Part shown: piece by piece, positions 1 to 9,748 of the stretch
How the letters are laid out: every line of letters begins with the position of its first letter
Numbering within the stretch: position 1 is the first letter of the stretch
Source: Adenophora triphylla var. japonica
Taxonomy: Eukaryota; Streptophyta; Magnoliopsida; Asterales; Campanulaceae
Direction of reading: 5' to 3'
DNA: 64,000 nt
Assembly: GCA_022495995.1 (NCBI GenBank)
Contig: JAFEMH010001357.1
Span: forward strand, 65,001 to 129,000
The notes under the pieces: model-generated
Seen by the model: only the letters and a program-made list of their open reading frames with translations
The model's database searches: none
Told to the model about the DNA's origin: nothing
Made by a program: the position numbers and the translations under genes

Positions 1-241
1 GCTCGGCTGTGACGAGGAGAAAGTGATCTTGTCCTCGGTTTTACAAGAATACGAATAGGCATCACGTGGCAATGTCGCTTCAATGTTTGTGTCATTCCAT
101 TATCCACCGGTTACTAGTGCAATGATGAGGTGTTGTCCACGATGTCTAACATATGTATGGGGAACCCACTAACGCATTAAATGCTTGGGGCGCCGTACCG
201 GTTTTGACTCGTTTTGATGTGGATCCGACCCACTTGTGAGG

Positions 242-248
242 TATAAAA
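242..248 (+). promoter_or_regulatory. TATA box of LARD-G
   Basis: TATAAAA lies about 330 bp upstream of the first ATG of the broken gene at 575. The downstream leader is pyrimidine-rich and contains a possible donor near 408 (CAGGTATAAT). This fits an LTR or promoter region, but no second LTR copy is in the window to confirm it. Confidence 0.5.
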
Positions 249-574
249 ACAATATCCTTATTTCAATTTCCCTTTTTATCATCCTTGGCAATTTGAGAGC
301 GAAACCCCAAGATTCAAAACCCTTCGTGTTCTTGAGCTAGAGTTGCCCAGATTCGTCTGAAAAGCTTGATTCGCCGTTCGACTTCATCCATCTTCATCGG
401 AAACAGGTATAATCTCTTTCCCTTTACTGATTTCTGCCTTTGATTTGCATTTTCTAGGGCTTTTGGTTGGGTTTGATTTTCGAAACCGTCATTGATGAAC
501 CCTTGAAGCTTTCTTGAGTTTATGTACTTGATAAGATTCTTGAACCTATTCTACCCCTTTGTCCCATTTTAGCA

Positions 575-1925
575 ATGACTCGTTCTTGGGAACATGACCC
601 TCGTGTCATCTATGGCTACCGCAAAGTAAATCTTAGGGTTTACCAAAGGGAGAGGGGGCCATGGATGATGGTGACCTTGATGGAAATAGGGGGAATGTTG
701 ACGAGATATGGATGCCCGAGGGAAGACCTTCATTACCTAAGCAAGATGAGAATAGATCGGGTTGATGCGATGTCCCAAAACATTGTATTGTTCCAAGGAT
801 GGGGTGAGATGATGGAGCATGTCATCCTCTTTTATCTGAAGTAGGACCACTTAGATCGGCCGATGTTGGGTAAGGCTCCCTCCTCTGCCTTATTTATAAA
901 CGACGAGGAGGGATAATCTTCCTCTTCCCCGTCCTTCGAATGCCTTGGAGATTTTGCTGATACGTGTTCCTCGGTTTTATGCAGATATGACGGGAAGGGG
1001 AAGTGAAGCCTCCACTTCGGCCCACATAGTAGATGCCTTCGTAGATGGAGAGTAAGTAGAGGGCCGAGGAAGAGGTGGCTGAAGGAGAGGAGGCCGAGGT
1101 AGGGCTAACACTCCCAGGCCGAGACCAGTTAAGGCCGGGGATCCAATACTCGAAGTGTTGTACTCGAAGTACGGGGTGTCGAGGGAAGAATATAAGTTGA
1201 CTTATCTCGGTCGTCCCACTTTTGCAGACGCAAACGAGAGGCATGACTTCTACTATAGCCGAAACCATGTCCACTTTTACTTCAAGCAATTTTAGCAAGG
1301 ACTTCGTCTTCCCTTGGACCCCTTCATTAATGAATTTTTAGGCAACATGCAAGCCGTCCCGGCCATCCTAGGAGCCAACGGCGTTAGAGTCCTCGTAGGC
1401 TTCATAGTGTTATGTCGTAGCTTAGGGTTCGAGCCTACACAATCTGCTTTCCACCACTTTTTCTCCGTCGGTTATATCAAGGAGACCAAGCTCGTAGTGA
1501 TTAGAAGTGACTCGAAAAAGCCCAAGATTATCCTCCCAATATCGAGCAAGGTGGTTGGCTGGGATAATCACGTCATAAGAGTGGAGAGCCGACAAGGCTG
1601 GGAGTTTCCTGTTCCTTCTCATCAACCTGTTGCGCCCCAAGAGGTACTAAGGGCTGAATGGTTTAGTGCCCTGATAGCCCGTTTAACAGAGTTTGCCAAG
1701 GTAGGTTTGTTGGATTGGTTGTTGTTGGAGAGGGACGACCGATATTATATCCAGGCCGGGATAATGCCAGGTCCTAGGGATTGTTTGGAGCCCCTCGTCC
1801 CCGTCTCTAGGGGCAGAAGATTTAATAATTTGAGGGTCCACCCCAGCTTGGTTTTCCATTTTGATTGTGATCGTTGCAAGCTTGATTCCGTAGATCAATG
1901 TCTGAGGGAGGAGAACGTCGTAGGC
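575..1925 (+). pseudogene. Transposase_28/gag-like protein of LARD-G, first coding part
   Basis: An 89-aa ORF (575-844) is followed by broken frames. From about 1150 a frame reads KLTYLGRPTF, then a stop near 1294, then PFINEFLGNMQAVPAILG and SLGFEPTQSAFHHFF to about 1925. The conserved pattern is that of the plant gypsy-type transposon family Pfam calls Transposase_28, recalled and not searched. A GT donor near 1926 (GTAATGAC) ends the readable exon. Function is unproven; such proteins accompany non-autonomous LTR elements. It is non-functional here because of at least one stop and frame breaks. Confidence 0.55.
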
Positions 1926-2022
1926 TGTAATGACTCTTTCTTCTCGTATTTCATACTTGTCCATATTTCTTGTTTTTGATTACGTCGTAATCTAATTGTC
2001 TCTTCCTCGTCTTATGTAGATC

Positions 2023-2872
2023 TGACTGCCAAGCAATAAGTAGAGATGGCCTCTAAAAACATTGTTGATCCACGAGAGCTGATTAGGATCAAGAGGCGGG
2101 CAGTTAAGACCTCTGCTATTGATAAGAGGAAGGATGAGGCCACTCGCCATCAACTCCTTTTATCTACCAAGGAGGCTGTTGCTCTACCCATCAAGCCGGC
2201 CGGGGAAGCCGTGGCCGTTGACGAGGAGGCTTTGGGAAGCCGAGGAGATCAAATCCCTGAGGGGCATAGCCCCCAAATAACAACTGTTGAGACTGAGGAG
2301 AGGCAAGTCGAACCTGCTGCCGAGGAGACATAACTCGTCACCCAGCTTCAGGCCAGAAAAGACCAAGCTCTGGTGTTGCCGAGGATGAACCTGCTGCTAA
2401 GAGGGCTGCTGATGTTTCTTCTCCTCCGGTCCTCACTCCTCGTACCATCACTTCCTATCCAGAGGCCGAGCAACTAGCTCGACAACTCATTACCCCGCTC
2501 TAACCCCTTAAAGGCCTTAATGTACTAGCCAGGGAGGGCCCCCAAGTCAAGCTGGGAAAAGCAGTTGTCCAAAGGGCCTTGGACGAGGAGCTCCTTCAGG
2601 ATATGGTAAAGGCCAAAAATAGCAATGAGAATATGGCCAACCGAAAAGACTTGATGATAGCCAAGGTACTTATGTCGTCCTTTCCATCTCGTATCTTATA
2701 CTTTATCATTTTTGCTGACGTTGCTTTTTGCTGCAGCTTGCTACCATGGTTGCTTATGAGAATATTCATAATAAATCTGTGGATGCTCAGATAGCCAAGC
2801 TCAAGGCAAGGCTAGGAATGGGAGAATCCGAGATGGCTGCAGCTGCTGGGTTGCTGAAGGCCAGGGATAGAG
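2023..2872 (+). pseudogene. LARD-G gene, downstream exons
   Basis: After the acceptor TATGTAG (ends about 2020) an exon reads through a stop into MASKNIVDPRELIRIKRR at 2046, continues as a Glu-rich segment to a stop at 2331-2333, and then frames are broken. A second intron is suggested by AAGGTACTTATG at about 2668 and TTTGCTGCAG ending at 2736. The last exon reads IAKLKARLGMGESEMAAAAG, a coiled-coil-like stretch, and is cut at about 2872 by the insertion. The exon-intron structure is inferred from splice motifs only. Confidence 0.45.
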
Positions 2873-2877
2873 TCGTC

Positions 2878-3030
2878 AATACGGGAATATGGGAATACGG
2901 GACGGGACGGGATGAAATTACGTTGTCCCATGATGGGAACGGAACGAGATGGGACGGGACTAAAATACTCCGTCCCATTTGCGGGACACGGGATCCCGTG
3001 GGACCCATGCGGGACCCGTTGACTAGGAGG
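2878..3030. repeat. GGGAC/GTCCC-rich inverted segment at an insertion boundary
   Basis: Directly after the broken LARD-G exon the sequence is dominated by CGGGAC and its reverse complement, with a palindrome around GGGATCCC (about 2990-3000). This looks like a terminal or subterminal region of the inserted DNA (2873-8444). I could not match it to a known transposon end. The right boundary near 8445 has no clear inverted counterpart. Confidence 0.35.
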
Positions 3031-3610
3031 GATAAGCGTTGACTAGAAGCCAAAATCAATATCCATAAATATAATATCAACAAGAAACTCCAACTCCAAA
3101 GTCCAAAATACATATTTATAAAACATAACATAAGTTACAAAACTGTCAAAACACACAGGATTGCATTTGCTGCGTTCGCCCAGCAGCATTCAGCCATTCA
3201 GCATTCAGCAAGCACTCAGGCTCAGCAAGCACTCAGTCATGGAAAAAATCCTAACTTACAGATGATATAGCAAGTGTATTACAAGTTACAACTTAGTTAA
3301 TAACAAAATATGTTAATAACAAATTACAAAATCCAACTCATATTCTAGTTTCAGTCACTGATGAAAGACTAAAATCCATTTCCCATAAAGACCATGCGAC
3401 CTGCGACCTGCATCCTACAAGAAATAGAATATTTGTTAGTTATCTACAGCACTTTGAAATGTATCAGTCAAGCAACAAACATATTGCAATATCTTCACAT
3501 CACTCTACAGCAATACTTCCATTGCTTAAATATTCTGATTTTAAGTAGCTAAATCCAAATAAGATATTCCCTATGTTGAAATAGACAACCAAGTTTGGCA
3601 CTAAATTAAG
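3031..3610. other. AT-rich stretch with no recognisable gene
   Basis: I see no convincing coding frame. It contains a short repeat of CAGCATTCAG / AGCAAGCACTCAG (about 3180-3240). By position it would be downstream (3' flank or intron) of the reverse-strand PPR fragment. Confidence 0.4.
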
Positions 3611-3904
3611 TTACCGATGACTATCGTCACCATCATCATACGAAAGATGCATTGCCAAGAAAATAAATGTGCACATACTACTCTGAATATCTGGCTTCAG
3701 ACCTTCTGCAAGCATACTGCCAAAAACAACTTTGCGAATTTCAATCTGCCCAGAAACTGAATAAAAATGAATCATACTAGTGAATGTCACAACATCAGGG
3801 GTGCATTCAGATCTTTTCTCCCTCATTGAATGGAAAATATCAATACCTTTCTCGTACTGTCCAAGTTTTACCAGGCAATTAAAAAATATCAATAGCTTTC
3901 TCAT
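3611..3904 (-). pseudogene. Captured pentatricopeptide-repeat (PPR) gene fragment
   Basis: The 97-aa frame contains two P-type PPR units. One is around NCLVKLGQYEKGIDIFHSM and the other spans about residues 39-73, beginning VTFTSMIHFYSVSG and ending MLAEGLKPDI. PPR proteins bind organellar RNA, but only about two motifs remain, so no function is expected. The MREKRSECTPDVVTFTSM segment resembles my recollection of the Arabidopsis EMB2654-type PPR protein; this was not searched. A 36-bp direct repeat (about 3641-3678 and 3903-3940) brackets the coding piece. The readable exon stops after KPDI, where splice-like sequence follows. It is a gene fragment carried by, or left in, the transposon-rich insertion. 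Confidence 0.7.
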
Positions 3905-4315
3905 TCGAAAGATGCATTGCTAAGAAAATAAATGTCCACAAGAATTAATGCAACATTCCAGAATAATCTCATAATCCAAAAAATAAGTTAATGTATACAA
4001 GTCCATTTTCTCATTTACACCGTAGGACAAGGTCATCATTCAGAGGCTCGAACTAAAATTGCCTCGAGTTAAATATACTCTTAGCACTACAAATTATCTA
4101 TTCATAAAAAAGTCACAAATCATATAATTATAATGTTCAATTGATTCGTAGAATAAAATGTACTGGAGCAGTGGAACTCCCACCGAACTAACAAGAGGCT
4201 TTATAATGAAACAACATGTTTGATATACTGCTCTGGTTTTTCCATTTACAAAATATATCATGTCGGAACTTTGTTTGTTGTTGATATTTTGAGGACACTA
4301 CTAGAATCAGGGGCA

Positions 4316-4500
4316 TTACCGACGGACTTTTACCGACGGACGAAGTCCGTCGGTAATACAGACGGAAAATTTTCATTTACCGACGGAAATTTATTTTAAT
4401 TTACCGGGAATTAAATTTTTTAAAATTTCGTTTTGTCCGTCGGTAAAACCGGCGGACATAGTCCGTCGGTATTATCGTCGGACTCTGTCCGTCGGTAACA
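4316..4500. repeat. Left subterminal repeats of CACTA-H
   Basis: Several copies of the 10-mer TTACCGACGG or its complement CCGTCGGTAA occur in both orientations. In CACTA elements such subterminal motifs bind the element-encoded TNPA-like protein. That role is inferred from the family. Confidence 0.8.
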
Positions 4501-4518
4501 AATCCATATATATATAGC

Positions 4519-4926
4519 GTGCCTTCCCCATTTTTAATTACGTCTCATTTTTATTACACTCCTCCGTTCCATCCTCAGTGTTCGCGAACCCTAACGTCGC
4601 CAACGCCAAGCCGTCGCCCCCGAGCCTCGCCGTCGCCGGTAAGTCTTCTTTCTCTCTCTCAATCGCTTTCTATCTCTCACTCGATTTCTCTCTCTCACTT
4701 TCTCTCTCTCTCTCTCAGTAATTCGCCAAGAAGAACACGCCGTCGCCGCCGTTGCCGTCCATCGCCGTTGCCGTCGCCGGTACGTTATCTCTCTCTCTCT
4801 CGCTTTCTCTCTCTCAATCGTTCTCTCTCTCACTCGATTTCTCTCTCTCTCTCATCGGTTAAACCGTTAATTTTCAAAACAATATTACCTTTTTTCTCCT
4901 TCAACCTTATTTGTATGTGTGTTTGA
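4519..4926 (+). other. CT-rich leader-like segment inside CACTA-H
   Basis: Two blocks of TCTCTC microsatellite (about 4647-4717 and 4786-4852) alternate with GCCGTCGCC-rich sequence. Both GC-rich blocks end in GCCGGTAAGT or GCCGGTACGT, which look like duplicated splice-donor contexts. A 135-aa frame exists but is low-complexity Ser/Leu/Arg and I do not call it a protein. It could be the 5' leader of a former element gene. Confidence 0.4.
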
Positions 4927-5524
4927 CGCGTATATAGTGTGTTGTGATTTCATTGAAACAACAGAATTGATCAAAATAATTTATATAGGATATTTTGTCC
5001 CTTTTTATTTTATTTTTTCAAGTTAACTGAATTTGGTTAAGCTGAATTTGTATCTCGAGATGTTCCAAATTTAGTTAATTGCTTATTAACTTTGTGATTC
5101 CTAGTTAATGATAATTGCAATATTTTCAATGTGAGAAAAAGGTGTTTTGTTATATTGTACAATAGCCTTTTAGATTATATGTTCGGTGCGTATAAACTAG
5201 TATTTGTGATTGCATCTATATTGCTTAATAGCGACCAGAACGGCGTGATTTATATAGTTTAATTTTGTAAAAAAATATAAAATGATATCTTGTTAAATTT
5301 TGTACGAACCCTAATTTGTTTTTGATTCTAATGTTCATGATTATTGATTGGTATTTGTGTGAATTTTCAAATATTTGAATGTTTGATGCTTGATTGGTCC
5401 TCCGATTTAGGTTGTTTGCATTTTCTAACTAGTTTATCAAATTTGGGTTTTGGAAGTGGCTCTTCATTATACCTAATTGGTAGTTAATTAGGCTTTAAAT
5501 AGATTGAGGTACAACTCTATTTAA

Positions 5525-5790
5525 AATATAAATAAGATGAGAGCCTTTTTCATCCACAGCTATCAAAATTCGTCTTCTTTGACCAAGGAAGACAGAGCAA
5601 ACAAGTTCATTGCCGTTTGAGTCAAGGATTTTCTGTTTAATAAGAGTTTTTACAGTGAAACTGTAAAAACTCTTATTAAACAGAAAATCCTTGACTCAAA
5701 CGGCAATGAACTTGTTTGCTCTGTCTTTCTTGGTCTAAGATGAGATTTGGTTTTGATAGTTGTGGATGAGAACGACACTTATCTTGTTTA
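5525..5790. repeat. Long near-perfect foldback (hairpin) inside CACTA-H
   Basis: Arms 5581-5656 and 5660-5735 (76 nt each) are fully complementary apart from one G-U pair, with a 3-nt loop at 5657-5659. Complementarity continues with more mismatches to about 5530 and 5787. A transcript would form an unusually stable hairpin of the kind that feeds Dicer-like enzymes. It could be a young miRNA/siRNA locus or a recent inverted duplication. Confidence 0.85.
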
Positions 5791-5828
5791 TAAATGTTAA
5801 TTTAATTCATCATTGTAAAATTTCAAAT

Positions 5829-6178
5829 TTTACAATAAAGAATTAATATTTCAAATTATTCACAATATTAATAATTTAAAAAATATGATAGATGTGTGTG
5901 TTAATTCATTATTGTAAAATTATGCATTTTACGGTAATGAATAAAAATTAATGTTACGACGTGACGTTGTGACGGTTGAAACACAAAAGCTTAGAAACCC
6001 GTTTAAGAATCTTTAACTTATCATGTTGAGGTCAACATGTAGTCATCGATTCTTAAATTGTTCGTGTGGACAGTCTTGAAATGCACGATTATATGTTTTG
6101 TAAATATCATCATTGTCTATTAAAATTGCTTGAATAGTCGATAGTTGAGATATTTCGGTTGCATTAATCCTATTGTTC
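5829..6178. repeat. Direct duplication in CACTA-H, copy 1
   Basis: This segment recurs at 6431-6773 with only a few changes; from about 5884 onward the offset is a constant 595 bp. It includes the ends of two related minus-strand reading frames. Tandem segmental duplication inside the element is the simplest reading. Confidence 0.85.
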
Positions 6179-6417
6179 TCTGAGTGTATACTAAAAATAT
6201 ATGGTTGATTACACTGTCGATTATAATCGATAGTGTTTGATTGACCTAGTCTACGTCGTGCACTTGGAGACCAAGGGGTTATGCTGCCGAAATTTCTTGA
6301 TTTTCGATTATAAAGCAAGTAGACAAGGTGATATTTGCAATTCATATGTGTATTTCGGGATGGGATAGAAGCCAACCCAATTCTAAACCTAATGGACATG
6401 AATTGTCCTTTCATCAT
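6043..6417 (-). CDS. Unidentified ORF in CACTA-H
   Basis: A 124-aa frame with no domain I recognise. Its C-terminal 45 residues (ISQLSTIQAILIDNDDIY, then AFQDCPH...QFKNR) are preserved in frame in the duplicated copy ending at 6638. That weakly suggests a former coding exon, but recent duplication alone would also give this. Confidence that it is a real gene is low. Confidence 0.25.
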   Translation of the reverse strand: MMKGQFMSIRFRIGLASIPSRNTHMNCKYHLVYLLYNRKSRNFGSITPWSPSARRRLGQSNTIDYNRQCNQPYIFSIHSENNRINATEISQLSTIQAILIDNDDIYKTYNRAFQDCPHEQFKNR

Positions 6418-6430
6418 AGGGAATGATATA

Positions 6431-6773
6431 CTTTACAACAAAGAATTAAATATTAATATTTAAAATTATTCAAAATATTATGATAGATGTGTGTGTTAAT
6501 TCATTATTGTAAAATTATGCATTTTACGGTAATGAATAAAAATTAATGTTACGACGTGACGTTGTGACGGTTGAAACACAAAAGCTTAGAAACCCGTTTA
6601 AGAATCTTTAACTTATCATGTTGAGGTCAACATGTAGTCATCGATTCTTAAATTGTCTGTGTGGACAGTCTTGAAATGCACGATTATATGATTTATAAAT
6701 ATCATCATTGTCTATTAAAATTGCTTGAATAGTCGATAGTTGAGATATTTCGGTTTCATTAATCCTATTGTTC
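6431..6773. repeat. Direct duplication in CACTA-H, copy 2
   Basis: Second copy of 5829-6178. It ends exactly where the CCCTTT-rich tract begins, so the tract may mark the recombination point. Confidence 0.85.
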
Positions 6774-6898
6774 CCTTTTCCCCTTTCCCCGTTTCCCCTT
6801 TCCCTTTTCCCTTTCCCCCTTTCCCCGGCCGTTTTCCCTTTCCCCTTTCCCTTCCCCTTTCCCCTTTCCCCGGCCGTTTCCCCTTTCCCCTTTCCCTG
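6771..6898. repeat. CCCTTT polypyrimidine tract
   Basis: About 130 bp of CCCTTTCC-type simple repeat, interrupted twice by CCCCGGCCGTTT. Frames across it are low-complexity artefacts. Confidence 0.85.
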
Positions 6899-7104
6899 TC
6901 GCTTGATTTGGACAAACATATGTATTTTATTTGATGTACAAGCGAAACAGGTTGTTTGTGTGTGTTTGTAGTTTGTAATTGGGTTGTTTGTGTGTGTTTG
7001 TAGTTTGTAGTTGTTTAAAACAGGTTGTTTGAACAGGTTAACGAGTTTCTGACCTTTTACAGTGGTTTAATAATAAAACAATTTTTTTTTTAAATGCGCA
7101 GGAT

Positions 7105-7560
7105 TAACGACGGAAATTTCCGTCGGTAAATTAATACAAAAAATAAATAATTCTATTTTTCCGGCGGAAATATCCGTCGGAAAATAAAAAATTAAAAACA
7201 TAATACTCAAAATACCGACGGACATATCCGTCAGTTTAGGGTTTATATTCCGACGGACATATCCGACGGTAAATATTATGATTTCCGACGGTTATAACCG
7301 TCGGTAATGGTTTTTATTTCCGACGGATAATTCCATCGGTAACCTCCGGCGAATGCTCCGGTTAACCGGCCGGCGTAACTCATTTCCGACGGACGTTTTC
7401 CGGCGGATAATCCGCCGGAAATACCGGCGGAATTTGTCCGTCGGTATTACCAACCAATTATTTCCGACGGAACCCGACGGACGAATTTCGTCGGTAATAT
7501 CCATTTAGCGACGGATTTGTAGAATTACAGACGGAAATTTCCGTCGGTAAACGGCCTTTT
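7105..7560. repeat. Right subterminal repeats of CACTA-H
   Basis: At least a dozen TCCGTCGG / CCGACGGA motifs in both orientations, many arranged as short hairpins, run up to the right terminal inverted repeat. This is a denser array than on the left side. Confidence 0.8.
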
Positions 7561-7570
7561 TCTAGTAGTG

Positions 7571-8444
7571 AGATATGTTCAGGTGTTTACCCTCCCTCCC
7601 TAAACTTGATGACTTGCCTATAACTCCCAACTTATTTCAATCCATAAAATCAGTAAGGTCAACTCCATATGAAAATCAGTAAGGTCAACTCCATATGAAA
7701 AATCAGAAGAGTAGAAATCATTCAATCAAAAAAAATAGAATCATTGAATTATAAATGATTTGGGTACACCCAACATTGTAAAATGAAAAGGGCAATGAAC
7801 TGATAATCAAGGTTCGGCTTAACAAAATAACAAACACTTTGAGTGCATAACAACGAAAGAGAGGAATATATAATAACTTACTTGAAATTAATATTAAAAA
7901 CTTGAAACTTCAATCGGATGAAAATGACCCCCCCCTCTTCTCCCGAACACAATGAAACGATCGGATCGCCGAACGGATTTTTCTAGAATATTTTGGGGAT
8001 TTTTAAGTTGGAAAATAGGGTTTTGGAATTTCTTTTTCAAGGAAGAACAATACTTGGCTGGGGAAAATTATTTTGCTAATTTGAAATGAGGCTTCCGCAT
8101 TAAACAAAGAGATAAACATAACAATGTTACACTAAAGCTCCTCCAACCATTAAACATTTTCAACATTAAATCATTTAGTTCCAACACTTACGCTAAGCAC
8201 CTCAAGGTTTATAATAAGTTTATTAACTAAATTTCAAATATCATTATTTCCCTACACTACTCCTAATATTTTCATTTAGACATTAAATAATTATTTTTAT
8301 TTTATTAACATACGCAAGTATCAACTAAATTATAAAAATGTTAAAATAACACATAATTGCCACAAATAAAATGCAAAACATATGAATGAATGCAATGCAC
8401 TCCAAATTACCAATTCAAGCATGAATCAAAATAGAACCTAGGAT
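7571..8444 (-). other. Probable 5' exon and intron remains of the captured gene
   Basis: Read on the minus strand, about 8090-7885 resembles a leader: pyrimidine-rich runs and GAGAAGAGG, followed by TTTCAAGTAAGTTATT, a good 5' splice site near 7880. It lies upstream of the PPR fragment (3904-3611), so CACTA-H appears to sit in an intron of a truncated gene copy. A 21-bp tandem repeat (AGTAAGGTCAACTCCATATG) is at 7651-7698. The rest is AT-rich with nothing else recognisable. Confidence 0.4.
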
Positions 8445-8810
8445 TAGGGTCGTGACACCTGTCCTCGTCCTACGCAGCCTGGCCTACTTACGAGGAGCCG
8501 GGGAAGGTATAAGAGATAGCCAAAGAGCTACGATTAGATAGACGAGGAAGCCTCCTCGTCGCCAAGGGAGGGCATCTCGGCCTTGGAGGGGAGTTTCCTC
8601 GGCCCATGACTTGGGCCTTAGTCATTTCGTTTGTTTAGGCCTTGGTCGGCCTAGGTAATGCCGAGTTAGAGAGTACGAGGAAGCCCAGGACAGCAGGTCT
8701 TCCCTCGTAGCTGAGACTTGATGGATTATTTTTAGGGCCCAATTCACTTGGGCCTTACCCGGACAAGCCCATGTTCGTATCTCGGTTTATACAGTTCAAT
8801 AAGATTTATC
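8445..8810. mobile_element. Possible right part of LARD-G
   Basis: GC-richer sequence with many CGAGGA, CTCGTC and CTCGGCC words appears abruptly after AT-rich DNA. This is the same texture as 1-2872. I infer it is the downstream part of the element interrupted at 2872; no direct repeat proves this. Confidence 0.35.
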
Positions 8811-8876
8811 AAAATTAAAAAAAAAAATTGTTTCTTATAAAATTAGGAAATAAAAATGAATTTTACTATTGATATA

Positions 8877-9149
8877 CTCCCTCCGTCCCCAACCTAAGTG
8901 CACACTTTCTATTTTGGGCGTCCCAAACCTACGTGCACATTTCCTAAAATGGAAAGGAATCTTTACTATTCCCTCCACTCATTCTCTCTCCTACATTATT
9001 TTAATACTTACAACACCTATAATTTACTATTCCCTCCACTCATTCTCTCTCCTATTTTATTTTCACACTCACAAGACTTTCAATATAATACTCCCTCCTT
9101 AATTTACGTGAAAAGTCAAAGTGTGCATCTAGGTTGGGGATGGAGGGAG
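8877..9149. mobile_element. Stowaway-like MITE
   Basis: Terminal inverted repeats start CTCCCTCCGTCCCCAACC on the left and read CTCCCTCCATCCCCAACC from the right end. TA dinucleotides flank both sides (8875-8876 and 9150-9151), the target duplication expected of Tc1/mariner-type Stowaway elements. The interior has a 60-bp imperfect direct repeat (TTTACTATTCCCTCCACTC). It has no coding capacity. Confidence 0.85.
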
Positions 9150-9151
9150 TA

Positions 9152-9748
9152 TACAATACTTTGTTATTATCATTCTCTTTAAGCTTCATTTTTATTCTAC
9201 TCTTTGAACCCAGGTTACGGCAATGATTGAAACCTTGTCACAACCATGTGGTTTCATTTTTTCCGGTCCTTCACCTTTTCATACTGTTCCCGTGCCATTG
9301 TCACGAGCATAAAGTACTAGTATATAAAACACAAGGGGATGTGATAAATCTAAATATAAAGCAGAAATGGCTTAACACCGCTAAATCTTCCATGAGCATT
9401 CAAGCAGCTAGCAACAGCTTTTCTTCCTGGATTAGTTGTTGATTATAAACTTGATCAAATATAACAGGAGCGTTGCAGCATAATCAAATCAATTCCAAAT
9501 CAAAAATTTATTGGGAATGAGTGTTGGAAGGGAAACAACTTGTAGTCGAAGGGTATCTCCCATTTTCTTTTGAACAATGTCATTTAGCACTATTTTAATG
9601 TTATTGTCTTGTAGCTATAAGCACTTTGGGATCTATTATTATATTATAATCTCTTTTGAATTTTATAACGATGTACTATTATATTTATTTGTTCTTAATA
9701 GAAAACGTGTTATTTTATATATACATTTGGTAGAGTCTAGTACTAACC
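9152..9748. other. AT-rich spacer, nothing recognised
   Basis: No supported gene, RNA or element. Small frames here (for example around 9227-9442) lack any domain or composition signal. It ends at the outer edge of the Tat-A' LTR, where the five bases TAACC (9744-9748) should be one target duplication. Confidence 0.5.

Larger units (their letters stand above)
1..2872 (+). mobile_element. Degraded retroelement LARD-G (left part)
   Basis: The stretch holds a TATA box near 242, a leader, and a broken gene whose middle part resembles the plant 'putative gypsy type transposon' (transposase_28) family. No RT, integrase or protease is visible, so it looks like a large non-autonomous LTR-type derivative. 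The left end lies outside the window. The right end at about 2872 is where the sequence changes abruptly to GGGAC-rich DNA. Sequence of similar texture (CGAGGA and CTCGGCC rich) returns at 8445-8810 and may be its other end. The element type is inferred. Confidence 0.5.
4296..7570. mobile_element. Non-autonomous CACTA (En/Spm-like) transposon, CACTA-H
   Basis: It starts CACTACTAGAATCAG at 4296 and ends CTAGTAGTG at 7570. The two termini are inverted repeats of about 30 bp with a few mismatches. The 3-bp flanks are GGA and AGA, an imperfect target duplication. Subterminal arrays of TTACCGACGG and its complement are typical of CACTA elements. No TNP2-type transposase frame is visible in 3.3 kb, so it would depend on a transposase from elsewhere. 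It sits inside the PPR-bearing insertion, between the PPR exon and its probable 5' exon. Confidence 0.85.

Noticed and set aside
894..1298. 134-aa minus-strand ORF opposite the LARD-G gene
   Set aside because: Shadow of the plus-strand coding sequence; no domain.
4591..4926. Ser/Leu/Arg-rich ORFs in the CT-rich part of CACTA-H
   Set aside because: Low-complexity translation of TCTCTC and GCCGTCGCC repeats.
6638..6971. Gly/Lys or Pro/Phe-rich ORFs over the CCCTTT tract
   Set aside because: Simple-repeat artefacts on both strands.
9227..9442. 71-aa ORF in the AT-rich spacer after the MITE
   Set aside because: No domain, no neighbours of coding character, expected by chance.
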